DNA from: Deltaproteobacteria bacterium
GTDB lineage: Bacteria > Desulfobacterota > GWC2-55-46
Direction of reading: 5' to 3'
DNA length: 7,229 nucleotides
Assembly: GCA_030646655.1 (NCBI GenBank)
Contig: JAUSLB010000262.1
Location: 1 to 7,229, forward strand
The translations under genes were made by a program, and so were the position numbers. This document shows positions 1 to 5,939 of this stretch, in pieces (position 1 is the first letter of the stretch; each line of letters begins with the position of its first letter). The notes beneath the pieces are model-generated. The model searched no databases. It was not told where the DNA came from and worked only from the letters and a program-made list of their open reading frames with translations.

Positions 1-278
1 ATCGACTTCTCGGCGCTGTCGAGGGCGGCCCTTGCGTTGTTTACCGCCTCCCTTAAGTGCTCGTCTTCGCCCGCCGTCTTCTGGGCCTTCTCGAACTCCT
101 TTATAGCGGCCTTTAAGTTGTCGATAGCCTGCTGGGTCTGCTTTACCGCCTTCTGTGAGATCTTCTGCGCGTCCTTTCCTGCCTCCCCCGCGATCGCGTT
201 GCCTGTAAAGACCGCGCCCGATGAGAAGACGGCCAGCAGCGCTGAGAGGAAAATAGCATACAGGACCGAATTCTTCAT
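1..278 (-). CDS. Small exported helix-rich protein of unknown function (partial, runs off left edge)
   Basis: The frame is open from the ATG at 278 to the window edge, giving 92 visible residues and no stop, so the C-terminus is missing. The start is well supported: a GGAGG lies 8 nt upstream in an AT-rich leader. Residues 1-30 form a typical Sec signal peptide: MKN, a hydrophobic stretch (about 5-24) and a probable signal peptidase I site after AIA at residue 30. The visible mature part is rich in Ala, Lys, Gln and Glu with heptad-like spacing (KAVKQTQQAIDNLKAAIKEF) and should be almost entirely alpha-helical, acting in the periplasm or outside the cell. The layout of short helices, with an EHLREAVNNARAALDSAEKS segment, loosely recalls small metal-binding proteins of the SmbP type. 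However, only one His is visible, so metal binding is not supported. The function is unknown. The gene is divergent from the DUF3108 gene. Confidence 0.8.
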   Translation of the reverse strand, partial: MKNSVLYAIFLSALLAVFSSGAVFTGNAIAGEAGKDAQKISQKAVKQTQQAIDNLKAAIKEFEKAQKTAGEDEHLREAVNNARAALDSAEKS

Positions 279-385
279 AATAATTACCTCCTTTTTTAGC
301 GACGGGTTGAAGTTTTGACCCGGTCATCCGCGCGGCGCCGCATTCAAGCATATCGGGCCCCGTTTTAACCGCAGCCGTTTTTATA

Positions 386-413
386 ATTATACAGCAAGAT
401 GTGCAGGGCGCAA
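386..413 (-). promoter_or_regulatory. Candidate sigma-70 promoter for the small exported protein
   Basis: On the minus strand TTGCGC (413-408) is followed after 16 nt by a perfect TATAAT (391-386). This would start a transcript near 379 with a leader of about 100 nt before the ATG at 278. The -10 is strong and the -35 is weak (TTG only). The leader contains a 5-bp stem (CGGGT 303-307 with ACCCG 318-322) too weak to call a regulatory structure. Confidence 0.4.
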
Positions 414-461
414 CTTAAGGCCCCGGTCTTTGCCGGCGCGCGCCGCATCTTCCGTATTTCC

Positions 462-489
462 TTGATTTCTGCCTCTGTTGAGTTAAAAT
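462..489 (+). promoter_or_regulatory. Candidate promoter abutting the DUF3108 start (possible leaderless transcript)
   Basis: TTGATT (462-467), a 16-nt spacer and TAAAAT (484-489) form a reasonable sigma-70 promoter. Counting about 7 nt past the -10 places the transcription start at the A of the ATG at 496. There is no Shine-Dalgarno sequence between this element and the ATG, which is consistent with a leaderless mRNA. This is inferred from spacing only. Confidence 0.4.
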
Positions 490-495
490 CTATAT

Positions 496-1365
496 ATGCG
501 CTTCAACGCAATAAAGCTCCTCCTCTTATCCGTTTTCCTCGTTTCATTCCTCTCAATGGCATGCGCTATCGGGGCTGAGCCGAACCTAAGGCCTGTCTCA
601 TTCAAGGAAGGTAAAACCATAGCAGACGCCTTTACCGGCGAGGAGCTTGTCTATCAGATAGGCATATGGTTCTTTGACGAGGTCGCCATAGGGAAGGTCA
701 GCCTTAGAAAGGACGGCAAAGGGGATTATGTGGCCGTCCTTACGGCCTATACCACCGGGGTTGTGGACAAGGTCATAAAGCACAGGAAGGATACCTATGT
801 CTCACGAATGAGATTAGCCGAGGGGGGGAAGAGGTTCGTCACTTTAAGCTTTGAAAAGACCATCGATACCGGGGATATAAGGAGGAGCGTCACCAAGTTC
901 GACTATGACAGGAATGTAATGACTTGGAGGAGCTGGGGAGGGGGCAAAGAAGAGAAATCAGGCGCCGTTGACCTTCCCAAAGGGATATATTGCGACGACC
1001 CGATAGCGGCCTTCTATAACTTCAGGTACGGGGTTTACGGCTCTGCTGAGAAGGGCAGGGAATACTGGATCTATTCCTTCCCGAAGGAAGACCACATCCC
1101 CAAGATATACTTAAGGATAGCAACGGATGAGGAGATGGACAAGAGGTTAGACAAGCCCGTTGATTATCTGGCCGACGCGAAGATCGATAAGGAGCTGTTC
1201 GGCTCAAAATCAGGGGAGTTAGAGATAGTCTTTACAAAGGAGATGGTCCCGACCGAGGCTGTCGCCAAAGGGCTCATCTTTTTCGGGGATGTGAGGGGAA
1301 GGCTCGTAGCCGAGGGCGTAAATACCGGAAGGGAAGCGCCGCCTGAGGCCGCAGGCCTTCAATAA
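496..1365 (+). CDS. Exported DUF3108 domain-containing protein
   Basis: The product has 289 residues. Residues 1-27 are a Sec signal peptide: MRFNAIK, then a hydrophobic core, then cleavage most likely after AIGA. A Cys at 23 follows S-M-A, a poor lipobox, so a lipoprotein is possible but less likely. The mature protein is predicted to be beta-rich. It shows the DUF3108 pattern: an early FTGEELVYQIGIWFFDEVAIG segment (about 47-67, read here as two pieces, FTGEELVYQI and GIWFFDEVAIG), then alternating strands, a central DDPIAAFYNFR motif (about 166-176) and a C-terminal strand pair before a low-complexity tail. DUF3108 proteins are envelope proteins of Gram-negative bacteria without an assigned biochemical role, and I do not assign one. 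No ribosome binding site precedes the ATG. The gene converges on the MFS gene with 28 bp between stops and no recognisable terminator. Confidence 0.75.
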   Translation: MRFNAIKLLLLSVFLVSFLSMACAIGAEPNLRPVSFKEGKTIADAFTGEELVYQIGIWFFDEVAIGKVSLRKDGKGDYVAVLTAYTTGVVDKVIKHRKDTYVSRMRLAEGGKRFVTLSFEKTIDTGDIRRSVTKFDYDRNVMTWRSWGGGKEEKSGAVDLPKGIYCDDPIAAFYNFRYGVYGSAEKGREYWIYSFPKEDHIPKIYLRIATDEEMDKRLDKPVDYLADAKIDKELFGSKSGELEIVFTKEMVPTEAVAKGLIFFGDVRGRLVAEGVNTGREAPPEAAGLQ

Positions 1366-1393
1366 CCCCCCGGCGCCCTGCCTTGCATGATTC

Positions 1394-2575
1394 CTACCTG
1401 TTTACCGCCTTTTTTGAGAATGAGAAGATTATCGCCGCGAGTATCGACATGAGGCTCCCGTAAAGAAACGTCGCCTCAGGCCCGGTATGGTCCCAAAGGT
1501 ACCCGGCCACTATGCTTGCAGGCAGGAGCGCGAGCCCGCTTACGGTATGGTAGACCCCGAAGGCCGTAGCCTTCTGTTGGGCAGGGGCGAGCGTCGCAAG
1601 ATACGCCTTCTGTGTCCCCTCGCTCATGCCCTTATATACGCCGTATAGAGGAAAAAGCGCCCATAAGTGAGCCGGGGTTGACGAGAACCCCACGCCCGCG
1701 TATACAAGGGCGTAGAGGATGAAACCCGCCAGTATCATCCTCTTAAGGCCGATCCTATCGGCGAGCGCGCCAAAGGGGGCTGAGGAGACCGCGTAGACGA
1801 TATTAAAGGAAAGATAGATGATAGGTATTAAAGACCTTTCCACCCCGAGGTTCTCGGCCTGCAACACAAGAAAGGCGTCAGCGAAGTTGCCGAGCGAGAA
1901 TACGCCTATGACGATGAGGTAGTGCCTGAATGGGCCGTTAAAGGAAGATATTGTAAGCTTGGGGATCCGCGCCCTTTCTTCGGCCGGCCGCTTCTTTTCC
2001 TTTATAAAAAGGATTATGAACGCGACGGCTATTAAAGCGGGGACGGTCGAGGCGTAGAATACGAGCCTTAAGTTGTTGGCGTATAGATACAGGAGCAGAA
2101 AGGAGACGCCCGGGCCTATAACGGCCCCTATGGTATCCATGGACCTGTGGAAGCCGAAGGCCAGCCCTAAAGTAGAATTGCCGGTAGAATCCGCTATTAT
2201 GGCGTCCCTCGGGGCTGTCCTTATGCCCTTGCCGAACCTGTCGATAAAGCGGGCAGTCAAGACCTCGAACCATGTGGCGGCGTTCGCTATTACCGGGCGG
2301 CTTACGGTGGAGACCCCGTAGCCTATGACCATCAATAGTTTTCTTTTCCCGAACTTATCCGATAGCCAGCCTGAGAAGACCTTAAGTATAGAGGCGGTCG
2401 CCTCTGCTATGCCCTCTATAATGCCTACAGTCGTTTTTGTCGTGCCAAGCACGCCGGTAAGGAAAAGCGGGATTAAGGGATAGACCATCTCTGAGGAGAT
2501 GTCCATAAAGAGGCTTACAAGCCCCGTGAAAAAGACGTTCCTGCTAAGCCCCCGGATTATTTGCCTATCCTCCAT
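1394..2575 (-). CDS. Major facilitator superfamily transporter, substrate unknown
   Basis: With a start at the ATG at 2575 the product is 393 residues, the normal length for a 12-helix MFS permease of the inner membrane. The frame stays open upstream to a TTG at 2731, which would add 52 residues. That extension is Pro/Ser-rich, lacks a ribosome binding site and contains a hairpin, so it is probably not translated. The MFS loop motif appears once per half: GWLSDKFGKRKL (69-80) and GALADRIGLKRM (269-280). DRFGKGIRTAPRDAIIA (112-128) is a conserved signature of one branch of predicted drug or metabolite efflux-type permeases. A charged linker (about 191-206, IKEKKRPAEERARIPK) marks the central cytoplasmic loop. 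The sequence does not show substrate or direction of transport. No Shine-Dalgarno is placed for the 2575 start: an AGGT lies 12 nt away. The gene is monocistronic as far as visible. Confidence 0.85.
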   Translation of the reverse strand: MEDRQIIRGLSRNVFFTGLVSLFMDISSEMVYPLIPLFLTGVLGTTKTTVGIIEGIAEATASILKVFSGWLSDKFGKRKLLMVIGYGVSTVSRPVIANAATWFEVLTARFIDRFGKGIRTAPRDAIIADSTGNSTLGLAFGFHRSMDTIGAVIGPGVSFLLLYLYANNLRLVFYASTVPALIAVAFIILFIKEKKRPAEERARIPKLTISSFNGPFRHYLIVIGVFSLGNFADAFLVLQAENLGVERSLIPIIYLSFNIVYAVSSAPFGALADRIGLKRMILAGFILYALVYAGVGFSSTPAHLWALFPLYGVYKGMSEGTQKAYLATLAPAQQKATAFGVYHTVSGLALLPASIVAGYLWDHTGPEATFLYGSLMSILAAIIFSFSKKAVNR

Positions 2576-2582
2576 ATTTTGA

Positions 2583-2610
2583 TTTTTACCTATTTTAAGG
2601 GTCTTTGCAA
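2583..2610 (-). promoter_or_regulatory. Candidate promoter abutting the MFS start (possible leaderless transcript)
   Basis: On the minus strand TTGCAA (2610-2605), a 16-nt spacer and TAAAAA (2588-2583) lie immediately before the ATG at 2575, with 7 nt (TCAAAAT) between the -10-like element and the ATG. The expected transcription start falls at or one base before the ATG. Local sequence is AT-rich in a GC-rich context. Both hexamers are imperfect, so this is tentative. Confidence 0.3.
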
Positions 2611-2708
2611 GCCTGCCAGTTATAACAAGTGGGGCAGAAGGGGTATTTGAGGAAGGTTCGGCGGGATCATTCGGAGGAAGGAGGGTGCAGCGAGCCGAGC
2701 CTATGCCC

Positions 2709-2729
2709 AAAAAGCGCATGTCAATGCGC
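2709..2729 (-). terminator. Terminator-like hairpin upstream of the MFS gene
   Basis: Read on the minus strand, GCGCAT (2729-2724) pairs perfectly with ATGCGC (2719-2714) across a TGAC loop, and five T residues (2713-2709) follow. The 6-bp stem plus T-run is an intrinsic-terminator shape. It sits about 135 nt upstream of the transporter ATG, with no minus-strand gene before it in the window. It would therefore either attenuate a long-leader MFS transcript or stop antisense transcription arising near rplU. Five A residues flank the other side, so on the plus strand the hairpin is followed by A rather than T and would not terminate. Confidence 0.4.
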
Positions 2730-2877
2730 AAAAAGGCCTTTGCAATAACCCTATTTTCAGGATAACGGTTACTCCTTTAATATGCGTGCGTCTCGGGATT
2801 TGCCGTGCGGAGGTGAGGGCCTGATGATGAAGATTCATTTTGTCCAAATCTGACGAGTTGCGCAAAAACGGCCTTTT
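2725..2877 (+). repeat. Pair of near-identical 17-18 bp direct repeats
   Basis: TGCGCAAAAAGGCCTTT at 2725-2741 recurs as TGCGCAAAAACGGCCTTT at 2859-2876, differing by one inserted C, with one more T following the second copy. The copies are 134 bp apart and in the same orientation. The first overlaps the minus-strand hairpin at 2714-2729. They could be duplicated operator sites or remnants of an interspersed element; the window shows no partner regulator. Confidence 0.5.
2824..2853 (+). CDS. Possible 9-residue leader-like ORF (MMKIHFVQI)
   Basis: A strong Shine-Dalgarno (GGAGGTGA, 2809-2816) precedes tandem ATG codons at 2824 and 2827, and the frame ends at a TGA after nine codons. An in-frame ATG at 2782 would make it 23 residues, but without that ribosome binding site. 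It lies upstream of the rplU promoter, so it would need a separate or longer transcript. The composition carries no obvious attenuation signal such as repeated identical codons. It may be chance or a fragment of an eroded gene. Confidence 0.2.
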   Translation: MMKIHFVQI

Positions 2878-2916
2878 CTAAAAATCTTTTTACCGGGGCG
2901 CATCCCCATAAAAGAC

Positions 2917-2945
2917 TTGACAACCCCCGGTAAAATCGTTAATAT
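2917..2945 (+). promoter_or_regulatory. Sigma-70 promoter for rplU-rpmA
   Basis: A perfect TTGACA (2917-2922), a 17-nt spacer and TAATAT (2940-2945, 5 of 6 to consensus) form a near-ideal housekeeping promoter. Transcription would start near 2952, leaving a leader of about 26 nt carrying GGAGG (2964-2968). The leader is too short for the binding structures that autoregulate some other ribosomal protein operons. Confidence 0.8.
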
Positions 2946-2977
2946 TTGATATTCAATATACTTGGAGGAAACGGCAG

Positions 2978-3289
2978 ATGTACGCGGTAATAAAAACAGG
3001 CGGAAAGCAGTACAGGGTAAATGAGGGCGATGTAGTGGAAGTTGAGAAGCTGCCGGGCGAAGTAGGCTCGAAGGTCGAGATCTCAGAGGTCTTGGCAATA
3101 GGCGAGGGCGAAGGCATCAAGGTCGGCACGCCTACTGTAAGCGGGGCTATGGTCACAGCCGAGATCCTGAAGCAGGGCAAAGGGAAAAAGGTGCTCATCT
3201 TCAAAAAGAAGCGGAGAAAGGGCTACACAAAGAAGCAGGGCCATCGCCAGTTCTTAACCAGCTTAAAGATACAGGAAATAAAGGCTTAA
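2978..3289 (+). CDS. rplU: 50S ribosomal protein bL21
   Basis: The 103 residues match the usual length of bL21, a protein of the large ribosomal subunit that contacts 23S rRNA. The N-terminus [14 protein letters not shown] is the family hallmark. The basic C-terminal segment [19 protein letters not shown] (about 77-94) contains the conserved K-x-G-H-R-Q signature. The ATG at 2978 has GGAGG 9 nt upstream and a near-consensus promoter just before it. It is the first gene of a unit with rpmA, 34 bp downstream, in the pairing conserved across bacteria. The gap holds no ysxB-like ORF of the kind found between these genes in Firmicutes. Confidence 0.97.
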   Translation: MYAVIKTGGKQYRVNEGDVVEVEKLPGEVGSKVEISEVLAIGEGEGIKVGTPTVSGAMVTAEILKQGKGKKVLIFKKKRRKGYTKKQGHRQFLTSLKIQEIKA

Positions 3290-3323
3290 ATATTATATAA
3301 TGAATGTTTAGGAGGGGCATGAA

Positions 3324-3575
3324 GTGGCTCATAAAAAGGCAGGCGGGAGTTCAAGGAACGGAAGGGACAGTAACGGCCAGAGAAGGGGCGTAAAGAGGTT
3401 CTCAGGCCAGATTGTCTCCGCCGGCTCCATAATCGTAAGGCAGGTAGGCTCGAGGTTCTTCCCCGGCGTAAATGTCGGTCAGGGCAAGGACTTTACGCTT
3501 TTCGCCAAGGTCAGCGGGACAGTAAAGTTCGAGGACAGGGGCCAGAAGAAGTTCGTTAGCATACTCCCGGCGTAA
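3324..3575 (+). CDS. rpmA: 50S ribosomal protein bL27
   Basis: The product has 83 residues with the bL27 N-terminus [16 protein letters not shown], whose flexible tail reaches the peptidyl-transferase centre. There is no N-terminal extension needing proteolytic removal, as occurs in Firmicutes. The start is GTG (3324), supported by GGAGG at 3311-3315 with 8-nt spacing. An ATG at 3319 is in another frame and too close to the Shine-Dalgarno. The core reads [20 protein letters not shown] (39-58). In E. coli the matching stretch is RQRGTKFHAG, so the usual His is Phe here and the Thr is Ser. These are minor divergences in an otherwise standard protein. A strong terminator follows 22 bp after the stop. 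Confidence 0.97.
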   Translation: MAHKKAGGSSRNGRDSNGQRRGVKRFSGQIVSAGSIIVRQVGSRFFPGVNVGQGKDFTLFAKVSGTVKFEDRGQKKFVSILPA

Positions 3576-3597
3576 AAACAGTAAATAATGGGACCTT

Positions 3598-3646
3598 AAG
3601 GGCGGAGAGGGAGGGCCTAAGCCTTCCAGCAACCGCCCTTTTTTTT
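3598..3646 (+). terminator. Strong intrinsic terminator after rpmA
   Basis: AAGGGCGG (3598-3605) pairs with CCGCCCTT (3633-3640). Inside it a second stem GGAGGGC (3610-3616) pairs with GCCTTCC (3621-3627, one G-T wobble) across a CTAA loop. Eight T residues (3639-3646) follow the outer GC-rich stem. This is a textbook Rho-independent terminator that ends the rplU-rpmA transcript before obg. Confidence 0.9.
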
Positions 3647-3664
3647 GCCGGGAAATAATTTAAT

Positions 3665-3725
3665 CCCTCATTGAGGGTTCAATTCCCCGAAGCTTGCTTC
3701 GAGACTTTTTCAGCACCCTGTTGAA
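3665..3725 (+). repeat. Degenerate hairpin-containing intergenic element upstream of obg
   Basis: Two small hairpins stand in tandem: CCCTC (3665-3669) with GAGGG (3673-3677), and CGAAG (3688-3692) with CTTCG (3697-3701) closing a CTTG tetraloop. They are followed by TTTTTCAGCACCCTG (3706-3720). That last part matches 13 of 16 positions of the minus-strand sequence of the palindrome at the end of the window (TTTTTCAACAGCCTGC), when extended by one base. The element looks like an eroded interspersed repeat; identity as a named family cannot be shown from one window. Confidence 0.4.
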
Positions 3726-3733
3726 TATATTTT

Positions 3734-4750
3734 ATGAAGTTTATAGACGAGGCAAAGATATATGTAAAGGCCGGCAACGGCGGAAGGGGCTGCGTAAGCT
3801 TCAGAAGGGAGAAGTATGTCCCAAAGGGCGGCCCTGACGGCGGCAACGCCGGCAGGGGCGGGGATGTCATCTTCGCGGCTGACGCGCGTTTAACGAGCCT
3901 CCTCGACTTTCAATACAGGCGCGAGTTCAAGGCGGAGCGTGGTGAGCACGGGATGGGGAGCCTTTGCAGCGGCAGGGACGGGCTCGACCTTAAAATTAAA
4001 TTGCCGGTCGGCACGGTCATAAAGGACTTCGACACAGGCGAGTTGCTGGCTGACCTTACCCAAGACGGGCAGGAATACTTAAGCTGCAAAGGTGGCAGGG
4101 GCGGCAAGGGCAACGCCCACTTCGCCACATCCACGCACCAGACCCCGAGGTTCGCCCAGCCGGGCGAGGCGGGCACGGAGAGGACTTTAAAGCTTGAGCT
4201 TAAACTGCTTGCCGATGTCGGGATAATAGGCTTCCCTAACGCAGGGAAATCAACCCTCATCTCACACATTTCAGCCGCGAAGCCCAAGATAGCCGACTAC
4301 CCCTTTACTACCCTCGCCCCTCATCTGGGGATAGTGAAGTTCGGGGATTTCGGCGGGTTCGTGGTAGCCGACATCCCCGGATTAATCGAGGGCGCCCATG
4401 AAGGCAAGGGGCTCGGCATAAGGTTTTTAAAGCACATCGAGCGGACTCGTATTTTTATCCATCTCCTCGACCTTTCCCCTCTGACGGGCAGGGACCCGAA
4501 AAATGACTTCGAGGTGGTAAATAACGAGCTTAAGGCCTTTAACCCGGAGCTGGCGGAAAGGCCGCAGGTCGTAGCCCTGAATAAGATAGATATAACAGGG
4601 GCGGAAGAAAGCGCCCGGGAGCTATTGAATTTTTTTGGGCGTTTGGGTATAAAGGTATTTGCCGTCTCAGCCGCTACAGGAAAGGGCTTGGACGCCTTAG
4701 TCAACCATGTAGGCAGCGAGCTTGAGAGGCTAAAAGGCCTTCAGGCGTAA
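3734..4750 (+). CDS. obg: Obg family GTPase (ribosome assembly, CgtA/ObgE)
   Basis: The product has 338 residues. Residues 1-158 are the Obg fold with its glycine-rich loops (KAGNGGRGCVSFRREKYVPK at 12-31, then GGPDGGNAGRGG), starting with the canonical MKFIDEAKIYV. The GTPase domain follows: P-loop GFPNAGKST (166-174), switch I region around YPFTTLAPHLG (189-199), DIPG (213-216) with GLIEGAHEGKGLG, NKID (283-286) and SAA (312-314). No C-terminal OCT domain or long acidic tail is present, as in many proteobacterial-type homologues. Obg proteins bind GTP and (p)ppGpp and act in late 50S maturation. The ATG at 3734 lacks a Shine-Dalgarno and follows AT-rich DNA just downstream of the rpmA terminator and a degenerate repeat. 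I see no convincing promoter. It leads a co-directional group with proB and proA. Confidence 0.97.
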   Translation: MKFIDEAKIYVKAGNGGRGCVSFRREKYVPKGGPDGGNAGRGGDVIFAADARLTSLLDFQYRREFKAERGEHGMGSLCSGRDGLDLKIKLPVGTVIKDFDTGELLADLTQDGQEYLSCKGGRGGKGNAHFATSTHQTPRFAQPGEAGTERTLKLELKLLADVGIIGFPNAGKSTLISHISAAKPKIADYPFTTLAPHLGIVKFGDFGGFVVADIPGLIEGAHEGKGLGIRFLKHIERTRIFIHLLDLSPLTGRDPKNDFEVVNNELKAFNPELAERPQVVALNKIDITGAEESARELLNFFGRLGIKVFAVSAATGKGLDALVNHVGSELERLKGLQA

Positions 4751-4767
4751 TCAGCCCTCGAGGCGAT

Positions 4768-5892
4768 GTGCCCCTTATGAAGGACTTAAGGAAAAAGATA
4801 ATAAAAAAGGCGCGCAGGGTCGTCGTAAAGGTCGGCAGCGCTGTGGTGGCCGGAAGCCCCGGCGTATTCTCCCGTCTTGCCTCAGGCATACACGAGTTGA
4901 AGAACTCCGGCAGGGAGGCCGCTATCGTAAGCTCAGGGGCGATAGCCTTGGGCATACAGAAGCTCGGCTTAAAGGTAAGGCCCGCAACGATCCCGGAGAG
5001 GCAGGCTGTAGCGGCGGTCGGGCAGGGGAGCCTCATGGCGTCTTATGACGCCGCCTTTGCAGATTTCAACGAAAAAGTCGCGCAGGTGCTGCTGACGCAC
5101 GATGACCTTTCGAACAGGAACAGGTTCTTAAACGCGAGGAATACGCTAATAACGCTGCTTCGGTTCGGCATTGTGCCTATAATAAACGAGAACGACACGG
5201 TCGCCGTGGAGGAGATCAAGTTCGGGGATAACGACGAGCTCTCCGCCCTTGCCACGAACCTTTTTGAGGCAGACCTCCTTATAATATTATCCGATATAGA
5301 CGGGCTCTATGACCGCGACCCGAAGAAGGACGCTTCAGCAAAAAAGCTCGCCTTTGTCGAGGATGTGGATTCCATCAACATGGATTCCCTCGGAAACGGC
5401 ACGAACAGGCTCGGCACAGGGGGCATAAGGTCCAAGTGCGAGGCCGCGAGAAAGGCGGCGCACTTCGGGGCGGCTACAATCATAGCCAACGGCAACTCGG
5501 AAGATGTCATTGCGCGCATAATCAGCGGCGAGGATATAGGGACCCTGTTCCTCCCCAAAGAGGACAGGCTTACGAGCAGGAAGCACTGGATAGCCTTCTC
5601 GACAAGGCCGTCCGGAAGGGTCTTTGTCGATGACGGCGCGAAAGAGGCGTTGATAAAGAAAGGTAAGAGCCTGCTGCCCTCAGGCATTAAGGACGTCGAC
5701 GGCTCGTTCGACGCCGGCGAGGTAGTCCACTGCGTTGATATAGACGGCATGGAGTTCGCCCGGGGTGTTGCCAACTACAGCTCCGCCGAGATAAAGAAGA
5801 TAAAGGGGCTTAAGACAACTGAGATCGAATCTGTGCTGGGTTATAAGATATACGACGAGATAATCCACAGGGATAATCTTGTCGTGCTGTAA
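4768..5892 (+). CDS. proB: Glutamate 5-kinase with C-terminal PUA domain
   Basis: ProB phosphorylates L-glutamate with ATP to gamma-glutamyl phosphate, the first and usually proline-inhibited step of proline synthesis in the cytosol. The amino acid kinase domain (about 1-265) shows RVVVKVGSAVVAG (17-29), SSGAIALG (55-62), INENDTVAVEEIKFGDNDEL (139-158) with the glutamate-binding Asn and Asp residues, SDIDGLYDRDP (175-185) and GTGGIRSKCEAA (216-227). The C-terminal PUA domain covers about 282-360, as in E. coli ProB. The start is uncertain. GTG at 4768 (374 residues) has GAGG 4 nt upstream. ATG at 4777 (371 residues) has it 13 nt away and overlaps the stop of a tiny ATG-TGC-CCC-TTA-TGA frame at 4766-4780. 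The gap after obg is only 17-26 bp, without a terminator, so co-transcription is likely. Confidence 0.96.
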   Translation: MPLMKDLRKKIIKKARRVVVKVGSAVVAGSPGVFSRLASGIHELKNSGREAAIVSSGAIALGIQKLGLKVRPATIPERQAVAAVGQGSLMASYDAAFADFNEKVAQVLLTHDDLSNRNRFLNARNTLITLLRFGIVPIINENDTVAVEEIKFGDNDELSALATNLFEADLLIILSDIDGLYDRDPKKDASAKKLAFVEDVDSINMDSLGNGTNRLGTGGIRSKCEAARKAAHFGAATIIANGNSEDVIARIISGEDIGTLFLPKEDRLTSRKHWIAFSTRPSGRVFVDDGAKEALIKKGKSLLPSGIKDVDGSFDAGEVVHCVDIDGMEFARGVANYSSAEIKKIKGLKTTEIESVLGYKIYDEIIHRDNLVVL

Positions 5893-5939
5893 ATCTTTAA
5901 TTTACGGATACTTCCGAGATTTTCTTAATGGAGTTTATG

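Larger units (their letters stand above)
2576..2977. other. Gene-free divergent regulatory region between MFS gene and rplU
   Basis: No convincing protein gene lies here. Contents in order: the MFS promoter candidate and non-coding upstream frame (2576-2708); the minus-strand hairpin (2709-2729); two near-identical repeats (2725-2741 and 2859-2877); a short ORF with a good ribosome binding site (2824-2853); a weak GGGG/CCCC hairpin (2895-2907); and the rplU promoter (2917-2945). Longer open frames that cross into rplU on the opposite strand look like shadows of the bL21 gene. Confidence 0.7.

Noticed and set aside
37..318. Plus-strand open frame opposite the small exported protein
   Set aside because: It mirrors the minus-strand gene, which has a signal peptide and a strong ribosome binding site; the plus frame has neither and its composition is that of an antisense shadow.
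1345..1359. Hairpin AGGCC-GCA-GGCCT near the end of the DUF3108 gene as a terminator
   Set aside because: It lies inside the coding sequence, the stem is short and no T-run follows on either strand.
2576..2731. 52-residue N-terminal extension of the MFS transporter from a TTG codon
   Set aside because: No ribosome binding site, Pro/Ser-rich sequence unlike an MFS N-terminus, and a hairpin within it. The 393-residue form already has the full family length.
2885..2915. GGGG/CCCC hairpin flanked by TCTTTT and AAAAGA before the rplU promoter as a bidirectional terminator
   Set aside because: The central stem is only four pairs and the outer arms are separated by unequal mismatched bases; no clean T-run abuts the stem on either strand.
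2835..3204. Minus-strand open frames overlapping rplU
   Set aside because: They overlap the unmistakable bL21 gene and its promoter, and have no start signals or recognisable protein features.
3673..3689. GAGGG-TTCAATT-CCCC resembling a tRNA T-arm, hence a possible tRNA fragment or attachment site
   Set aside because: Only three base pairs close the loop, no acceptor stem or anticodon arm is present, and no integrase or flanking repeat is in the window.
5905..5916. CGGA-TACT-TCCG hairpin between proB and proA
   Set aside because: Four base pairs followed by mixed sequence; too weak to be a terminator or processing site.
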